A stretch of 64,000 nt of DNA, from positions 1 to 64,000 of the forward strand of contig VZQC01000363.1 in the NCBI GenBank assembly GCA_009823505.1, in the 5' to 3' direction. The translations under genes and the position numbers were made by a program. Positions 19,488-31,985 of the stretch are shown piece after piece (within the stretch, counting starts at the first letter, position 1; each line of letters begins with the position of its first letter). The notes under the pieces are model-generated. The model searched no databases and was not told where the DNA came from. It worked only from the letters and a program-made list of their open reading frames with translations. Origin of the DNA: Rhizomys pruinosus. Lineage: Eukaryota > Chordata > Mammalia > Rodentia > Spalacidae.

Positions 19488-20680
19488 ATGCCAAAATTAC
19501 AACAGACAAACAACAATATGGGAAAAGCTCATCATAATTCCCCACTGAACTCAACCAATCCTGTAGAAGATCCCAACAATGAGATCTCCCTGCAGGGAAA
19601 CCAAGGCAACAAACTTTGAAGAACAATTGTAGACATATTCAAAAGCTATAAAGAACAAATCAGAGAACTAAAGGGAGAGAATGAAAAACTCATGAAGGAA
19701 ATAAAAGGAAATAATGATAGTCTCCAGAAAGAACTAAAGGGAGAGATTGACGAACACAGAAAAGAAGTAGAGGAAAAGGAATAAAAACTCCAAAAAGAAC
19801 TAGAGGGAGAGAATGACAAACTCTGACAGGAAGTGGAAACACTGAAAAGATCTCAGGCTGAAAGGAAAAAAGAAACTGACCAGCAAATCAAGGAGCTACA
19901 AGAGAATGAAAAGCTCCAAAAGGAAGTGGACATACTGAAGAAATCACAGGATGAAATGAAAAATGAAATTGAACATTCATCCAATCAGCAGGAAAGGATG
20001 AGAAAAAGCCTCAGAAGCAGAATGATTGAAGCAGAAAAAATAATATCAGACCTACGGATAATACAGAACAGCTAGAAACCTCAAGTAAAAATTATGAAAA
20101 ATTAAAAAAAAAAACCACAGGAGTGGAACAACTAGGAAATGTGAAGAAATTCATGAAAAGACCAAACCTCTGTATCATAGGGATAGAAGAAGAATCCCAA
20201 GAGAACATTATTTGTCAGAATTTCAACAGAATAATAGAAGAAAATTTCCCCAAACTGAAAAAAGACAAACCCATACAAATACAAGAAGCACATAGAACAA
20301 CAAATAGAAAATACCAGAAAATAAATTCCCTACATCATATCATAATTAAAACACTAGATGCCCAAAACAGGGACAAAAATACTGAAATCCACAAGAGAAA
20401 AAAAAAGTTACATATAAGGGGAAAGTGATATATAAGGGGAGACACATTAGAATCACATCTGACTTCTCAGCCCAACCTGTGAAAGCCAGAAGAACATGGA
20501 CCAAAGTAGTCCTAGTGCTCAATGGCTTTAGATGCCAATCCAAATTACTATACCCAGCAAAAACGTCAATTATGGTTGAAAGAGAAAGAAAAAACCTTCA
20601 TGACATAAACAGAATGAAAGAACACATGTCAAAAAAGACAACATTTCAGAAAATACTTAAAGCAATTCAAAGAACATAGG
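19488..20680 (+). pseudogene. L1 ORF1 (RNA-binding protein), decayed
   Basis: The likely start is ATG 19488. The frame is broken by stops near 19617, 19783, 19825, 20073 and 20098, and by shifts. Readable segments: an Asn-rich N-terminus; a long Lys/Glu/Leu coiled coil (19640-20060); an RRM-like section with R-P-N-L-C-I-I-G-I-E and I-I-E-E-N-F-P-K-L-K (20160-20260); and a C-terminal domain with R-I-T-S-D-F-S, K-A-R-R-T-W and L-L-Y-P-A-K (20440-20565). ORF1p is a trimeric single-strand RNA-binding chaperone of L1 particles. A 66-bp tandem repeat lies in the coiled coil. Confidence 0.85.
19665..19862 (+). repeat. 66-bp tandem repeat in L1 ORF1 coiled coil
   Basis: GAACTAAAGGGAGAGA-type blocks start at 19665, 19731 and 19797 (GAACTAGAGGG in the third), an exact 66-base (22-codon) period. 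The period keeps the reading frame and the heptad pattern. Length-variable repeats in this part of ORF1 are known from rodent L1s. Confidence 0.8.
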
Positions 20681-20765
20681 AAAGGAGCAACTATCCTTAA
20701 GCAACCCAAGAGAGAAATTAACAAATGCATAACAGAGTAAACAAATACCTAGACCAAGAACGCAA

Positions 20766-21820
20766 ATGAAAAATAAGTTGAAAGGAAACAACACACATCT
20801 CTTAATAATAACCTTAAATATTAACGGTCTAAACTTCACAATCAAAAGACATAGACTGGGTGAAGGGATTACAAAACAGAATCCATCTATATGCTCCATA
20901 CAAGAAACCCATCTCACCCTCAAGGACAGATGTCATCTTAGAGTAAAAGGATGGAAAAATTGTTTCAAGCAAATGTGGCTATTCTAATATCAGACAAAAT
21001 AGATCTCAGAGAAAAATTAATTAGAAAAGACAAAGAGGGCCATTATATCTTTATCAATGGAACAATTAATTAGGAAGGATTCACAATCTTTAATGTTTAT
21101 GCATAAAATTCTGGTGCACCAAACTTTATAAACACAACCCTTCAGGACCTCAAGATACAGATTAATTCCAGCACACTAATAGTGGGGGACTTCACTACCC
21201 TACTGAGTCCCTTGGATAGGTCAACTGTACAAAAAATAAACAGAGAGACATCAGAACTGAACAATACAATACACCAAATGGACCTCACAGATATCTACAG
21301 ACTATTCCACCCAAACACCAGAGAATATACTTTCTACTCAGCACCCCACAGAACATTTTCCAAAATTGACCCCACACTGGGAAGCAAAAGAAATGTCAGC
21401 AAATACAAAAGGATTGAAATTATCCCATGCATTCTATCAGACCAATGTGCAATAAAGCTCAATATTAACACCAGGGCAAGCCCTACTAAGTATAAGAACA
21501 CATGGAGAATAAGCAACATAGTCCTGAATAATGAGTGGGTCAGGGAAGAATGAAATAAAAGCAGTCCTGGAACTAAAAAAAATGAAAATACAACACAATA
21601 AAACATGTGGGATACATTAAGAGGGAAATTTATAGTACTAAGGGCCCACATTAAAAAAATAAAGAGAAAGAGAACAAATAAACCATTTAATACTGCAGCT
21701 AAAAGCATGCGAGAGACAACAAATGAGCCCTAAACCCACCAGACAGGAAGAAATAACAAAAATCTGAGCAGAAATCAATGAAATAGAAACAAAAAACAAC
21801 CAAGAAATCAATAAATCCAT
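20766..21820 (+). pseudogene. L1 ORF2, endonuclease part
   Basis: The apurinic-type endonuclease N-terminus is readable: L-N-I-N-G-L-N (metal-binding Asn), I-Q-E-T-H-L (catalytic Glu) near 20905, then V-G-D-F-T (Asp/Asn loop) near 21182, and S-D-Q/H-like S-D-Q-C-A near 21437. Frameshifts and stops break it into pieces of up to 123 codons. The catalytic region appears substituted at several positions (for example D-F-T in place of D-F-N), so it is inactive. It is interrupted at 21820. Confidence 0.85.
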
Positions 21821-22034
21821 ATTCCTCATGATTTAAAAACAACTGTGCTCTTGCATTGTGACTCTTTAAACAGGTTCTAGAGCTGACCTAACATTTACTT
21901 TCAGACCTTGGTTTTTTGGTACATGATGGAGGGTATGTGTGCATCTTTTAGAGTAATATGGGATTAAAATGGAAAGACGCAAATAAAAAAATATATGGAA
22001 ATAACATACAGTTTGTTTCCAAAGGATACAATTT

Positions 22035-22155
22035 TTTTTGTCTTTCCGAGACAGGGTCTCCCTGTAGCCCCAGCTGTCCTGGAACTCACTCTGTAGACCA
22101 GGCTGGCCTTGAACTCACAAAGATCCACCTGCCTCTGTCTCCCAAATGCTAGGAT
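22035..22155 (-). mobile_element. B1-type SINE
   Basis: Antisense B1, 3'-truncated relative to the head: TCCGAGACAGGGTCTCCC, CTCTGTAGACCAGGCTGGCC, and CACCTGCCTCTGTCTCCC blocks. Confidence 0.9.
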
Positions 22156-22159
22156 TATT

Positions 22160-23260
22160 TAATTATTATTATATTATTTAATATATATTAAAATTGTATA
22201 CAATTTTAATATAGGTGCAATGTAATAGTCTAGTGCAACTTAGACTTTCTCGGTGTTTAATGACAATACTTAATGCCCATTCCAATTTGGCCAAGGGACC
22301 TAAGGTATAACTTTGTTCCTTGCCTCAGAGGTCAACCAAGTCTTAGGGGATTATGCATGGGGACATCTCTTGAAATGTCCTGCAAATGTACATAACCCGT
22401 CTTCCTGTTCAGGAAGGTCTTGCAGAGCTACTAATGGGACTTCAGCCAGTGTCCAGTCTATAAAGAGGAAAGCCTGCTCATGCTTCAGAAAAGGATGTCT
22501 GGTCTATCAAGACCTGACTCTGTCCACGAGTGGATGGAACTGGTAAATGGAAAGCTGAAAGGATCAAGGGGATCCTCCCATCCCCGAAAAAATAGAGACC
22601 CCTGAGGACCAGGTCCTCAACTGACATTGAGAAAACAAAAACCTTGGTTAATCTGAGCTGTGTGGCTTTAAGCATTCAAAAGGAAAGTACAACCAGATAC
22701 AAATAATCAGTAAGACAAGAGAAACTTTACTGCAGACATAGAACTTGAGATCTTAGTAAAAAGAAAAAAAGAAAAAAGAGAGAATACTGTAGTTTTGCCT
22801 GTCTTCAGTTCTTACTGGCAAGTGCATCTACTCTGTGGCTGTCACTGCTTTTGACACTCATCAAAGACATGAGACACAGCTTTTTAACCTTCCAATATGG
22901 ACTGAGGGATCATGTGTCTCCAGGAATACTCCAAACCTTCAATGCCGGATGGGGACTAGTGAGATACCCAGCTTATGGACTAAACAGCTAAGGGGATGTC
23001 AGCCTCCTCAGACTATAGACTGCCACTGTTGTACTACCTGGGCTGTATCATGGAGGACAGTGCAAGGGGATCAAGACAGGACAAGTGCTTCCTGGACTTC
23101 ATTTGGGGGACCATGGGAGGGAAAGACCCCAAAATGGAGCAAAAGAGCAGTATTGATGATTGTTTGGGATTGCCAAGGAGGAACCTTCAAGAACTTCCTT
23201 AAGGAAAACATGACATCTTTTAGGAAAAAAAAAAAATCTTCCAATTCAAGTGATATATAT
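22160..23260 (+). other. Unidentified passenger within the nested L1 3' end
   Basis: Unlike the other L1 3' ends in the window. It contains a moderately GC-rich part (22840-23210) with a 143-codon frame (22835-23266) that shows no known domain. It could be a long L1 3' UTR variant or an older element carried along. I do not recognise a gene. Confidence 0.4.
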
Positions 23261-23495
23261 ATATAGTATACATGTATATATGCTGTAGCAATACAAATTG
23301 GAGAGAACAACAACAAAATAACTGAAATAAAAATAAAAAATCTGGAAAGACTCAGAAAAAGATGCAGGACATATATGGCAGAGTGCAGGCACTCAGGCAG
23401 GGTGGGGGAAATAGAAAGGGAAGGGAGTCTAGATTCCATTGAGAAATGACGTATGACCTATGGAAAATTTTTAATAACAATAAAAAATTTTAAAT

Positions 23496-26400
23496 AATGA
23501 ATCCAAATGCTGGTTCTTTGAAAATATAAACAAAATAGACATACCTCTAGCCGCATTAACCAAAAGAAAGAAAGAGCAACTCCAAATCAATAGCATTGGT
23601 GATGAAAGCTGAAACATCACAACAGATAAAGAAAAGATCCACACAATCATAAGCGAATACTTCAAAAACCTACACTCTATGAAATTTGAAAACCTAAGAG
23701 AAATGGATGAATACCTGAAATCTTGGAATTCACTAAAGCTTAATAACCAAGAAGAATTGACAGCTTAAACAGACCCATAGTACTTGAGGAAATTGAAGAT
23801 GTAATAAAACGCCTCTCAACTAAAAATAGCCCATGCCCAGATGGTTTCACAGCAGAATTCTATAAAACATTTAAAGAGGTCTTACCTCCATTACTACTCA
23901 GACTTTTCAGAAGGATACAAACAATGGGAAATATCCCAAATTCCTTCTATGAAACCAGCATCAATCTAATACCAAAACCAGGCAAAGACAAATACAATAA
24001 AGAAAACTATGGGCCCATGTCATTAATGAACACAGATGCAAAAATTCTCAACAAAATACTTGGAAATCACATAGAGACCCACATCAAAAAGATCCTCCAT
24101 CATGATTAAGTTGGATTCATACCAGAGATGTAAGGGTGGTTCAACATACATAAATCAATAAATATCATAAAACACATAATTGGACTGAAAGACAAAAATC
24201 TTACAATCATCTCAAGTCATGCAGAAAAAAGCTTTGAACAAAATCCAGCATCGCTTCATGCTTAAAGTCCTGGAGGTAATTGGACTGGAGTGATCATTCC
24301 TCAATGTAATCAAAGGCATATACAAGAAATCCACAGTGACTGTCATCCTAAATAGAGAAATGTTGGAAGCATTCCCCTTAAAGGCAGGAACAGGGAAAGG
24401 TTGTTCTCTATCTCCACTTCTCTTCAAACTAGTTCTTGAAATGCTTGCTAGGGCAGTAGAGCAAGAAAGCAAAATTAAACAGTACTAATCAGAAAAGAGG
24501 AAGTAAAACTATCCATTATTGCAGGTAATATGATACTTTACCTAAGGGATGCTAAAAACTTTACCAGAAAACTCTTAGAAATGATGAAAAGTTTCAGTAA
24601 ATTTGCAGGATACAAAATAATCCTAGAAAAATCAGTTGCCTTTCTTTACACCAACAATAAGCAACTGGAGACGGAATATAATGAGACGTGCCCAATCACA
24701 ATAGCCTCAAAAAATAAAATGCCTAGGAATAAACCTAAGCAAAACAACCAAACACCTCTAAAATGAAAATTTTAAAACCCTGAAGGAGATTAAAAATGGA
24801 ATCAAAAGATGTAAAGATCTCCCATGCTCATAGATTGGAAAAATTAACATAGTAAAAATGTCCATTCTACCCAAATTAATATTCAGATTCAATGCAACTC
24901 CAATCAAAATCTCCATGACCATTTTCACAGACGTGGAAAAAAAATACTTAAATTCATATGGAAAATCAAAAGACCCTGGATACCTAAAGCAACCCTGAGT
25001 CAAAAGTGCAATTCATGGGGGATTACTTTATCAGACTTCAAGCTATATTACAGGGCTATAGTCATAAAGACAGAATGGTATTGGCAAAAAAGAAAAACAA
25101 AAACACACACAAAAAAAGACCCATTGACCAATGGAACAAAATTGAAGATCCAAACTTGAGCTCATATTACTTCAGCCACTTCATATTTGACAAAGGGGCC
25201 AAAAAAGCTCAGTGGAGGAAAGATAGCATCTATAGCAAATGGTGTTAGCAAAAGTGGATCACCATTTGCAGAACAAAATCAAACCTCTACCTCTCACAAT
25301 GTACAAAAATAAACTCCAAGTGGGTCAAATATCTGAACTTGATACCTGAATCCCTGAAAGAGATAGAACAAAAAGTTGGCAGCAACCTACAGACATCAGC
25401 GTAGGAAAATACTTTCTAAATCAAACAAAGTTGCACAGGAAATAAGGACAACAGCTGAAAAGTGGGACCTCATCAAACTCAAAAGCTTTTGTACAGCTAA
25501 AGGAATAATGAAGGAAGTGAAGAAAAAAACCCCACAGAGTTGGAGGAAACCTTCACCAGTGAAGCATCTGACAGAGAATTAACATCCAGAATATATAAAC
25601 TACTTAAGAAACAAAGAAGTCTGCTGGGCTAGCTGATGCACGCCTTTAGTTCCAGCACTTGGGAGGCAGAGGCACACGGATCTCTGTGAGTTCAAGGCCA
25701 GCCTGGTCTGCAGAGTGAGCTTCAGGCCAGCTGGGACTAAAGGGAGATCCTGACTCAAAAAATACAAAAAAAAAAAAAAAAAAGAAGAAAACAAATGACC
25801 TACTCAAAGGATGGAGTAAAAAGATGAAGAGTAAGGAAGTAAAGATGGCTGAAAAACATCTTAAAAAGTGTTCAACATCATTAATAATCAAGGAAATGCA
25901 AATTAAAACCACACTCTCTGGTATCATCTCATTCCAATAAGATTAGCCAAGATCAAGAAAACAAAATCAAAAGACACCAAATGCTGGAGAGGTTGTGGGG
26001 AAAGGGGAACACTCATCCATTGTTGGTGGGAATGTAAACTGGTACAACCAATGTGGAAAGCAGTGTGAAGTTCCCTTCAAAATGAACCTACCACCTGACC
26101 TAGCCATACCACTTCTAGGTATATACCAGCAAGACACATCCTACCGCAAAGATACATGCACAGCTATGTTTATTGCAGCTCTCTTCACAATAGCAAAAAG
26201 CTGGAAACAACGCAAATGACCCTCAACTGTTTACTGGATAACAAAAATGTGATACATCTACACAATGGAGTTCTATTCAGAAGTGAAAACTGATGACATC
26301 AAGATCTTTGCAGGTAAATGGACGGAACTCAAAGCCATTATGCTAAGTGAAGTAACACAGTCCCAGAAAAAAAAAAAAGTGAATGGTTTCCCTCATTTGT
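23496..26400 (+). pseudogene. L1 ORF2, reverse transcriptase and C-terminus
   Basis: ORF2 resumes with the pre-RT region and RT. Readable: I-P-N-S-F...[10 protein letters not shown] (23930-23980), the [10 protein letters not shown] block (24020-24060), and degraded Q-X-G-F-I-P (24110). The catalytic box region near 24520-24535 reads I-A-G-N-M, where the active enzyme has F/L-A-D-D-M. The Cys-rich/C-terminal section ends with the W-x-x-x-M-E-F-Y-S region near 26265. Stops and shifts are frequent. Confidence 0.85.
25622..25785 (+). mobile_element. B1-type SINE in L1 ORF2
   Basis: GCTGGGCTAGCTGATGCACGC head, GAGTTCAAGGCCAGCCTGG core and a (A)18 tail. It interrupts ORF2 between 'aagaaacaaagaag' and 'aagaagaaaacaaatgacc', which gives an ACAAAGAAG-like target duplication. 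Confidence 0.9.
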
Positions 26401-26985
26401 GGATGCTAACACCAAATTCCCAGTTGGAAGGCAAACTGAGCAAATTTATTATTATATTTTATTGTATCTGAAAGCAATTGTTGTATTATACTGTGAATTT
26501 ATTAATGGGCTCTAGAATTGACCTCCCACTTGTATTCACACATTGTAATTACCATATATGGGTGGAAGATATGTATTCATATTATAAAAAAAGAATGTAA
26601 AGTTATACTTCTTTTTACCTGAAACTTTACTGTTAAAATGTGACTCTCTAAATGTACTTTGGAAATAACCTATAGTTTATTTTCAGATTTTTAAGTTTGA
26701 TTTATGTGTGGAGTGTGTATATGCATGTTTTGGAATAATATAAAATCTAAGGTAACAAAAAGGGAGAGAAAAACCTATTCAAAGAACTGACCAAAACAGT
26801 AAACTTGTGCATTGCATGGTTTATAAAAGACTGAGAAAAAGATGCAAGACAGGACTTAATGTGTATGACAGAATCCATGAGCTCTGGAGGAGGTCGGGGG
26901 GGGCATGAGGGGTGGGCCTAGATGGGGGAATGACTCTAAATTTGATTAAGAAATGTTGCATGAAATTCACTCAATACTTTTTTAA
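26401..26985 (+). mobile_element. L1 3' UTR and end
   Basis: Follows ORF2. It contains the AAAAAGATGCAAGACAGG block, a G-rich run at 26885-26910 and ends ATGTTGCATGAAATTCACTC. This L1 spans 18682-26985 without its insertions. Confidence 0.8.
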
Positions 26986-27107
26986 AAGATGTGCTCTTTT
27001 TCTTATTTACCTGTTTTTGTTTGTATGTGTGTGAGGTCTCCCCACATCCCGCCAGGGTGGAAGTATGTAACATCTGATGTATGTAACAGAAGAGGTGAAG
27101 AGGTATT

Positions 27108-27147
27108 TGTGTGTGTGTGTGTGAGTGTGTGTGTGTGTGTGTGTGTT
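27108..27147 (+). repeat. (TG)n microsatellite
   Basis: About 20 GT/TG units with one interruption, next to a B1 tail. Confidence 0.95.
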
Positions 27148-27149
27148 TT

Positions 27150-27297
27150 TTTGTCTTTTTGTCATTTTGAAATAGGATTTCCCTGTAGCCCCAGCTACCC
27201 TGGAACTCAATATGTAGACCGGGCAGTCCTTGAACTCACAGAGATCCAACTGCCTCTGCCTCCCAAGTGCTGGGATTAGTGCTGTACACCACCATTC
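27150..27297 (-). mobile_element. B1-type SINE
   Basis: Antisense B1 with TTTTGAAATAGGATTTCCC, GACCGGGCAGTCCTTGAAC and CCTGCC-like CTGCCTCTGCCTCCCAAGTG blocks; moderately diverged. Confidence 0.85.
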
Positions 27298-27302
27298 TTG
27301 CA

Positions 27303-27400
27303 CAGAAGGTTCTTAGAGTCTATGTGTTCTGGGACTTGAACTCAAGCCCAGTAGAAAACTAGCCAGTATTCTTAAAAGCTGATCCATCTCTCTAGTCCTT
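27303..27400 (-). mobile_element. Old tRNA-type SINE head (B2/B4 class)
   Basis: Antisense: GGGACTTGAACTCAAG (degraded B-box) and GATCCATCTCTCTAGTCC head. The body is missing. Confidence 0.6.
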
Positions 27401-28200
27401 TGAATTTATGTTTTTCAATGAAATTACTTAACTATTTCTGTTCAGAAATATGATCTAACACTTTAAATGATACATTCTCAGTGTCTTTTTTAATTTTTTT
27501 GGTCTAGGGAATATTTTATTTTATATAATACTTCTATTGATGTTTTTGTATTTCAGACACCATTTTCAGTTCAATTTAGACATATTCCTCTTTCTCTTCC
27601 CCCCACCCCACCCCAGGTCATACACCTTTTACTCAGTCTTTTTAAAGTTTTTCTCTGCAAAGGTTTTTTGTTTGGGACAAAATTTAACTAGATCCATCCA
27701 TTCTTTGATCTAGTCCTCCTGTTGTTGTGGTTCCCCCCAAATTGGATTGCTCCAAAATATGCCTATATAAACAGTATATATGTAGCAGAAATATGTGCTC
27801 CAGGAATAAAACTTATGTTAACTCTGATATGTGCTTAGGAGTTCTATAGAGGAATGCAACCACAATATCTGTATTATGTGTATGCCAGTTGTTATTTCCA
27901 AGTTCTACCTTTGTTCCAGTAATTCTAAAACTGACTATAGTTACAGATTGCATATTTTTAGTTTCAAAATTATTCAAAATGTGTATCATTCATATTTTTA
28001 TATTAAAGATTAAGTAATAAAGATTTTTGTAAATTAACTTAATAATTTGTAGGTTGGATGAAAGTTATCAAAAACAAATCAGTGATATTACAGGGTAAGT
28101 TATGATTATGTGGCAACAGTATTTTCTTAGACAATTTATAAAATATATTTTATTTAAATTTAATATTACTAATGATAATTAAATAGAATACATATAATAT
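27401..28200. other. No recognisable feature
   Basis: AT-rich DNA with a C-rich tract at 27600-27615. No gene or clear repeat seen. Confidence 0.45.
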
Positions 28201-28440
28201 GGGGCTGAAGAGATGACTCAGCAGTTAAGAGCACTGACTGTTCTTGCAGAGAACCTGGGATGGATTCCCATCATCCACATGGCAGCTAAGAGTTTTTAAC
28301 TCCTATTCTAGGGGAATCCAACACCCTCTTCTGACCTCCACAGCATTGCACAATGCAGGTGCACCTACCTACATGCAGTCAGTATACTCATACACATAAA
28401 ATAATAAATAAAAAAAGGTTAAAAAATTAAAAAGAATATT
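28201..28440 (+). mobile_element. B2-type SINE, diverged
   Basis: GGGGCTGAAGAGATGACTC head, CCAACACCCTCTTCTGACCTCC body and CATACACATAAAATAATAAAT tail. Confidence 0.9.
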
Positions 28441-31320
28441 ATATAATTAAAAAAAATTTTTTTTTTTTTTTTTAAATTAAAATTATTTTATTCTCCTCCA
28501 AACAATTATATTCTAACCCGAACACACTGTTCACAGTAGAGTCACAAATGTGTACAATGAAGCTTCTTGGCAGATATCACAAGATTCTATAATTTATTCA
28601 GTCCTCATTTGTATATATATTTTGAGGACTCTTTACATTTCAATCATAACATGTCTTCTAAAACAAAAGCTGCAAATTACTTATCAAAACAGTTCTAAAA
28701 ATATTCATTTATTTCTTTAAATATTCTATTCTATTTAAATATATACCTAATAATATATAGTATAGATCAAGATTATATAGATATAGATATAATAAAGCTT
28801 AGACTGTGTCCCACACCCTTCCCGCACCCCACCAGAAGCTCATGCATTCTGCCAAACACTGCTTTTTCATCTCTTTCTCAGTTTTTCTCCAGTATTCTCC
28901 ATGTGAGAAGTGTAACTGTTTTGAGCAGAAAGTTCACTGTTTTCAAATCAGTTGTATTCAATGCAAGTCCTTTCTGTTGTTGTTGTGTGTTTCGTAATAT
29001 GCATCACTCCCAACTGCTTTGGACAAAAGCTCCAAGGGGGCCATGCATAAGAAATACTTACAACTAGGGTATATGGCCACTAGCATCCACAGATGAGGAT
29101 ACCATTTGTCATTTGTTTTTTCTGGGACCTGTGTTATTTCCTCGACTTCAGATTCATGATGTCTCTAAGCTCCAGCCATTTACCTGAAAGTCTCATGATG
29201 CTTGTCATTTCTTTATCGCTGCATAGGAATTCCATTGTGTTAAATGTCCACCAACATTTTCTCTATCCCCCCGTCAGTTGAAGGGCATTGAGTTGGTTCC
29301 CGCTTCTTTGCTATTGTGAAGAGAGCGGCAATAACATACAATGAGCATGCTTCATGTTATCTCTTGCGTAGTGGAGTCTTGTGGGTAATGTACGAGGTAT
29401 GGATGGGTGATGGCAAGTTCATCGAAATCTTCAAGGTTCCTCCAACTGCTTTGTCCATAGTGGCTGGCTGCACGAGTTTACATTCCCAACCAGCAGTGTA
29501 TGAGTGTTTTCCCCTTTCCTCCACAACTCTACCAGCACTTGATATGGACTCGGATATTATTTGTTTTTTTCTGATACCTAGCCGTCTCTACTATGGAGAG
29601 TAGGATGATGATCTTAATAGTGGTTTTATGTAATTTCCTTAATGATTAGTGATGTTTTTTTAGGTGTTTGGTTTTAAAGCATTCTCAAGTCCCTCACTTG
29701 CTGGAAAGTCTGCCTCTTTGCTCTTTTTCCATTCTATGAGTGATCATTTTTGTCTTTCTTTCTCTGTGTTAGTTGTTGTTTTAGAGTACGTATACTCTGG
29801 AGAATCGAAGCTGTGGTCGATGTTTGTTGGCATTAAGTTTCCTCCCCATTCTGTGGGTTTTGTATTTTACTTTATCAACTTGCTTTTAATCTGAATTTCC
29901 TTGTATTGTTTCCTTTGTACAGAAGCTTTTGAGTTAATGAGGTCCCATTTGTCAAATGTCGACCTTAATTCTTGGTCAGCTGCTGTCTGATTCTTTAGGA
30001 AGCCTTTTTCCAGCCTATGGTCTTGCAAGTCCCGCTGCCAACTTTCCTTTTATTGCACTGTCAGGTTGGGGGTTTCATCTGTTGACGGGGGGTCTTTATT
30101 CCACTGGAAGTTGACTTTATGTCTCTCAAGGGCGAGGGTAGAGGTTTAATTTCATCCTTCTACATGTGTTGTGATCCAGTTTTGCCAACCACCACTTGCT
30201 GAAGATGCTGTCTTTTCTCCATGTGTCTCCTTGGCTCCATATTTTCAAATATTGAGCGATTGGTTGAAATTATTATGCACTCAGATTTGGAATCTTCGGG
30301 GGTTTTGTTCCATGGCAACAGGTCTGTTTTCTGTTTCTGCCCCAGTACCAGGCTGTTTTTATGAATATAATCCTGTAGTATAGTTTTGAAGTCTGGTATA
30401 AAGATCACCCCTGTGTAGCTCTTTTTGCTCAGTTGTTTTGGCGCTACTTTGGGGTCTTTTGTTTTTCCAAATAATTTAAGGACTTTTTTTTTTCCAACCC
30501 TGTGAAGAAACTCTTGGGGATTTTGATTGCGGATGTGTGTTAAATCTATACAAGAGTTTGGTAGAGAGAACATGTTTTACAATGTTAATTTTCCCAATCC
30601 ATGATTCATGGGAGGTTTCCATCTTCTTTGATGCCGTCTTCAATTTCTTTCTTATAAGGTTTAAAATTTTTGTTGTAGAGATCTTTTGGTGTCTTTGGTA
30701 GGTTAGTTCCTAGTATTTATTATATTGTTTTTGAGGCTATTGTGAGTGGGAAGGTCTTTTGTTGAATTGTTTTCCTCCAGTTGCTTGTTGTTGGTTGTAA
30801 AGAATGGTCAGTTGATTTTTTTTAGGTTAATTTTGATCCTGCCAGCTTTGCTGAAGCTGTTAATCGTTTCTAGGAGTTCTGGTGGAGTTCTTAGGATCCT
30901 TTAGGTAAACAATCATTATCATCAGCAAAAAAGGGAAGCTTGAACTTTCCTTCTTTTTTTCCCAATTAGTGCTCCTTTAATTTCCTTTTTTGCCTTTTTG
31001 CTCTTTTTGACCAGTGTTGTCCAAGCACTATAGCCGAGGAGAAGTGGTGACACGGGGCCAGCCTTGCCGGAAGAGTTCCTACCTTTAAGAGGGAATGTTT
31101 CTGTCATTTCCCCGATTTAAGATGATATTGGCTGTGGGTTTCCTGTATATGGCTTTGATTACATTGAAGAATGATCCCTCCAATCCAATTCCTCTAGGAC
31201 TTTAAGCATGAAGGGATGCTGGATTTTGTCAAAGGCTTGTTCAGCATAAAATATTCTTTACAAGTGCTTTATGCTGTCATTATGCTGATTTTAGAAAGAT
31301 TGTAATGATGATGAATTTAA
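28441..31320 (-). mobile_element. L1, 5'-truncated (3' UTR and ORF2 C-terminal half)
   Basis: An A-run on the minus strand (T-run 28457-28474) marks the likely 3' end, with 3' UTR-like sequence to about 29040. ORF2 C-terminus reads antisense from about 29060, and RT-downstream coding with a 137-codon frame lies at 30573-30160 (I-D-L-T-x-I-R-N-Q-N-P-Q-E-F type). Homology ends near 31240, in the RT region that reads K-A-F-D-K-I-Q-H-P. The element is therefore truncated within RT. Confidence 0.8.
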
Positions 31321-31985
31321 AAAAAAATTTTAAATTGTTAAATTTTATTAAAGTTGCTCAATGCATAGCATACAATATAAAATTAAAATATTAAATAATC
31401 CTGAAATAGTTTCCAGAAATGTTAGTGAACATAATTGTTACATGTTACTATTTTGATCACAAGTCATTATAAAGAGGTGGCCAGAAGTGTGTTTAATGAC
31501 AATGTGCAAAGATTCTTGAGCACAGGGAAGCTAAGGAAAACTGTTGTGGTCATGTGGAACACACTTCCAATTTTAAATAAAGTTCTATATGTCTTAAATG
31601 TGGGAACTTTCTTTAGAAAAAAAAAAAGAAAAAAAGACTGTCTTCAAATGTTCTTACATGACAGGGAGAGAGACGTTTTCCAGGGTGCCAGAGCCACCAC
31701 TCTTCAGAGCTTTACTGAATGAAGGCAACTTCTTTACATGACACTTTTAAGTAAATGGGTAGGTAGCGCAGGTTGTGGAAAGTTGATATTATGTACTCCC
31801 TGTGGTTTGAACCACTTAGTTGCTGAGCCACAGAATTTAACCTATATATAAGCTTCTAGGTGATACTGAAGCCTGGGACTACACACACACTCAGAGAAAT
31901 AAAGTTGATGATGATCACCCAAGCATTCTTTGTACCCAAACTTTGTAATCATTTAGATGTGTGCAGTGCAATGGACTAAGGAAGA
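31321..31985 (+). other. Mostly unassigned; possible LTR relic at 31780-31960
   Basis: A CCTATATATAAGC box near 31841 is followed about 55 bases later by AGAAATAAAGTTG, a spacing like a retroviral promoter and polyadenylation signal. No terminal repeats or primer site are visible. Confidence 0.3.

Larger units (their letters stand above)
21821..23495 (+). mobile_element. Second L1 3' end inserted in L1 ORF2
   Basis: The host ORF2 stops after 'caataaatcca' (to about 21820) and resumes at about 23496 with 'aatgaatccaaatgctgg'. Between them lie an L1 3' UTR start (21840-22030, like 26640-26760), a B1 (22035-22155), about 1 kb of unidentified sequence, and a typical L1 3' terminus (23280-23490) with an A-rich end. 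The imperfect AATCCA repeat at both joins is probably the target duplication. Confidence 0.75.
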
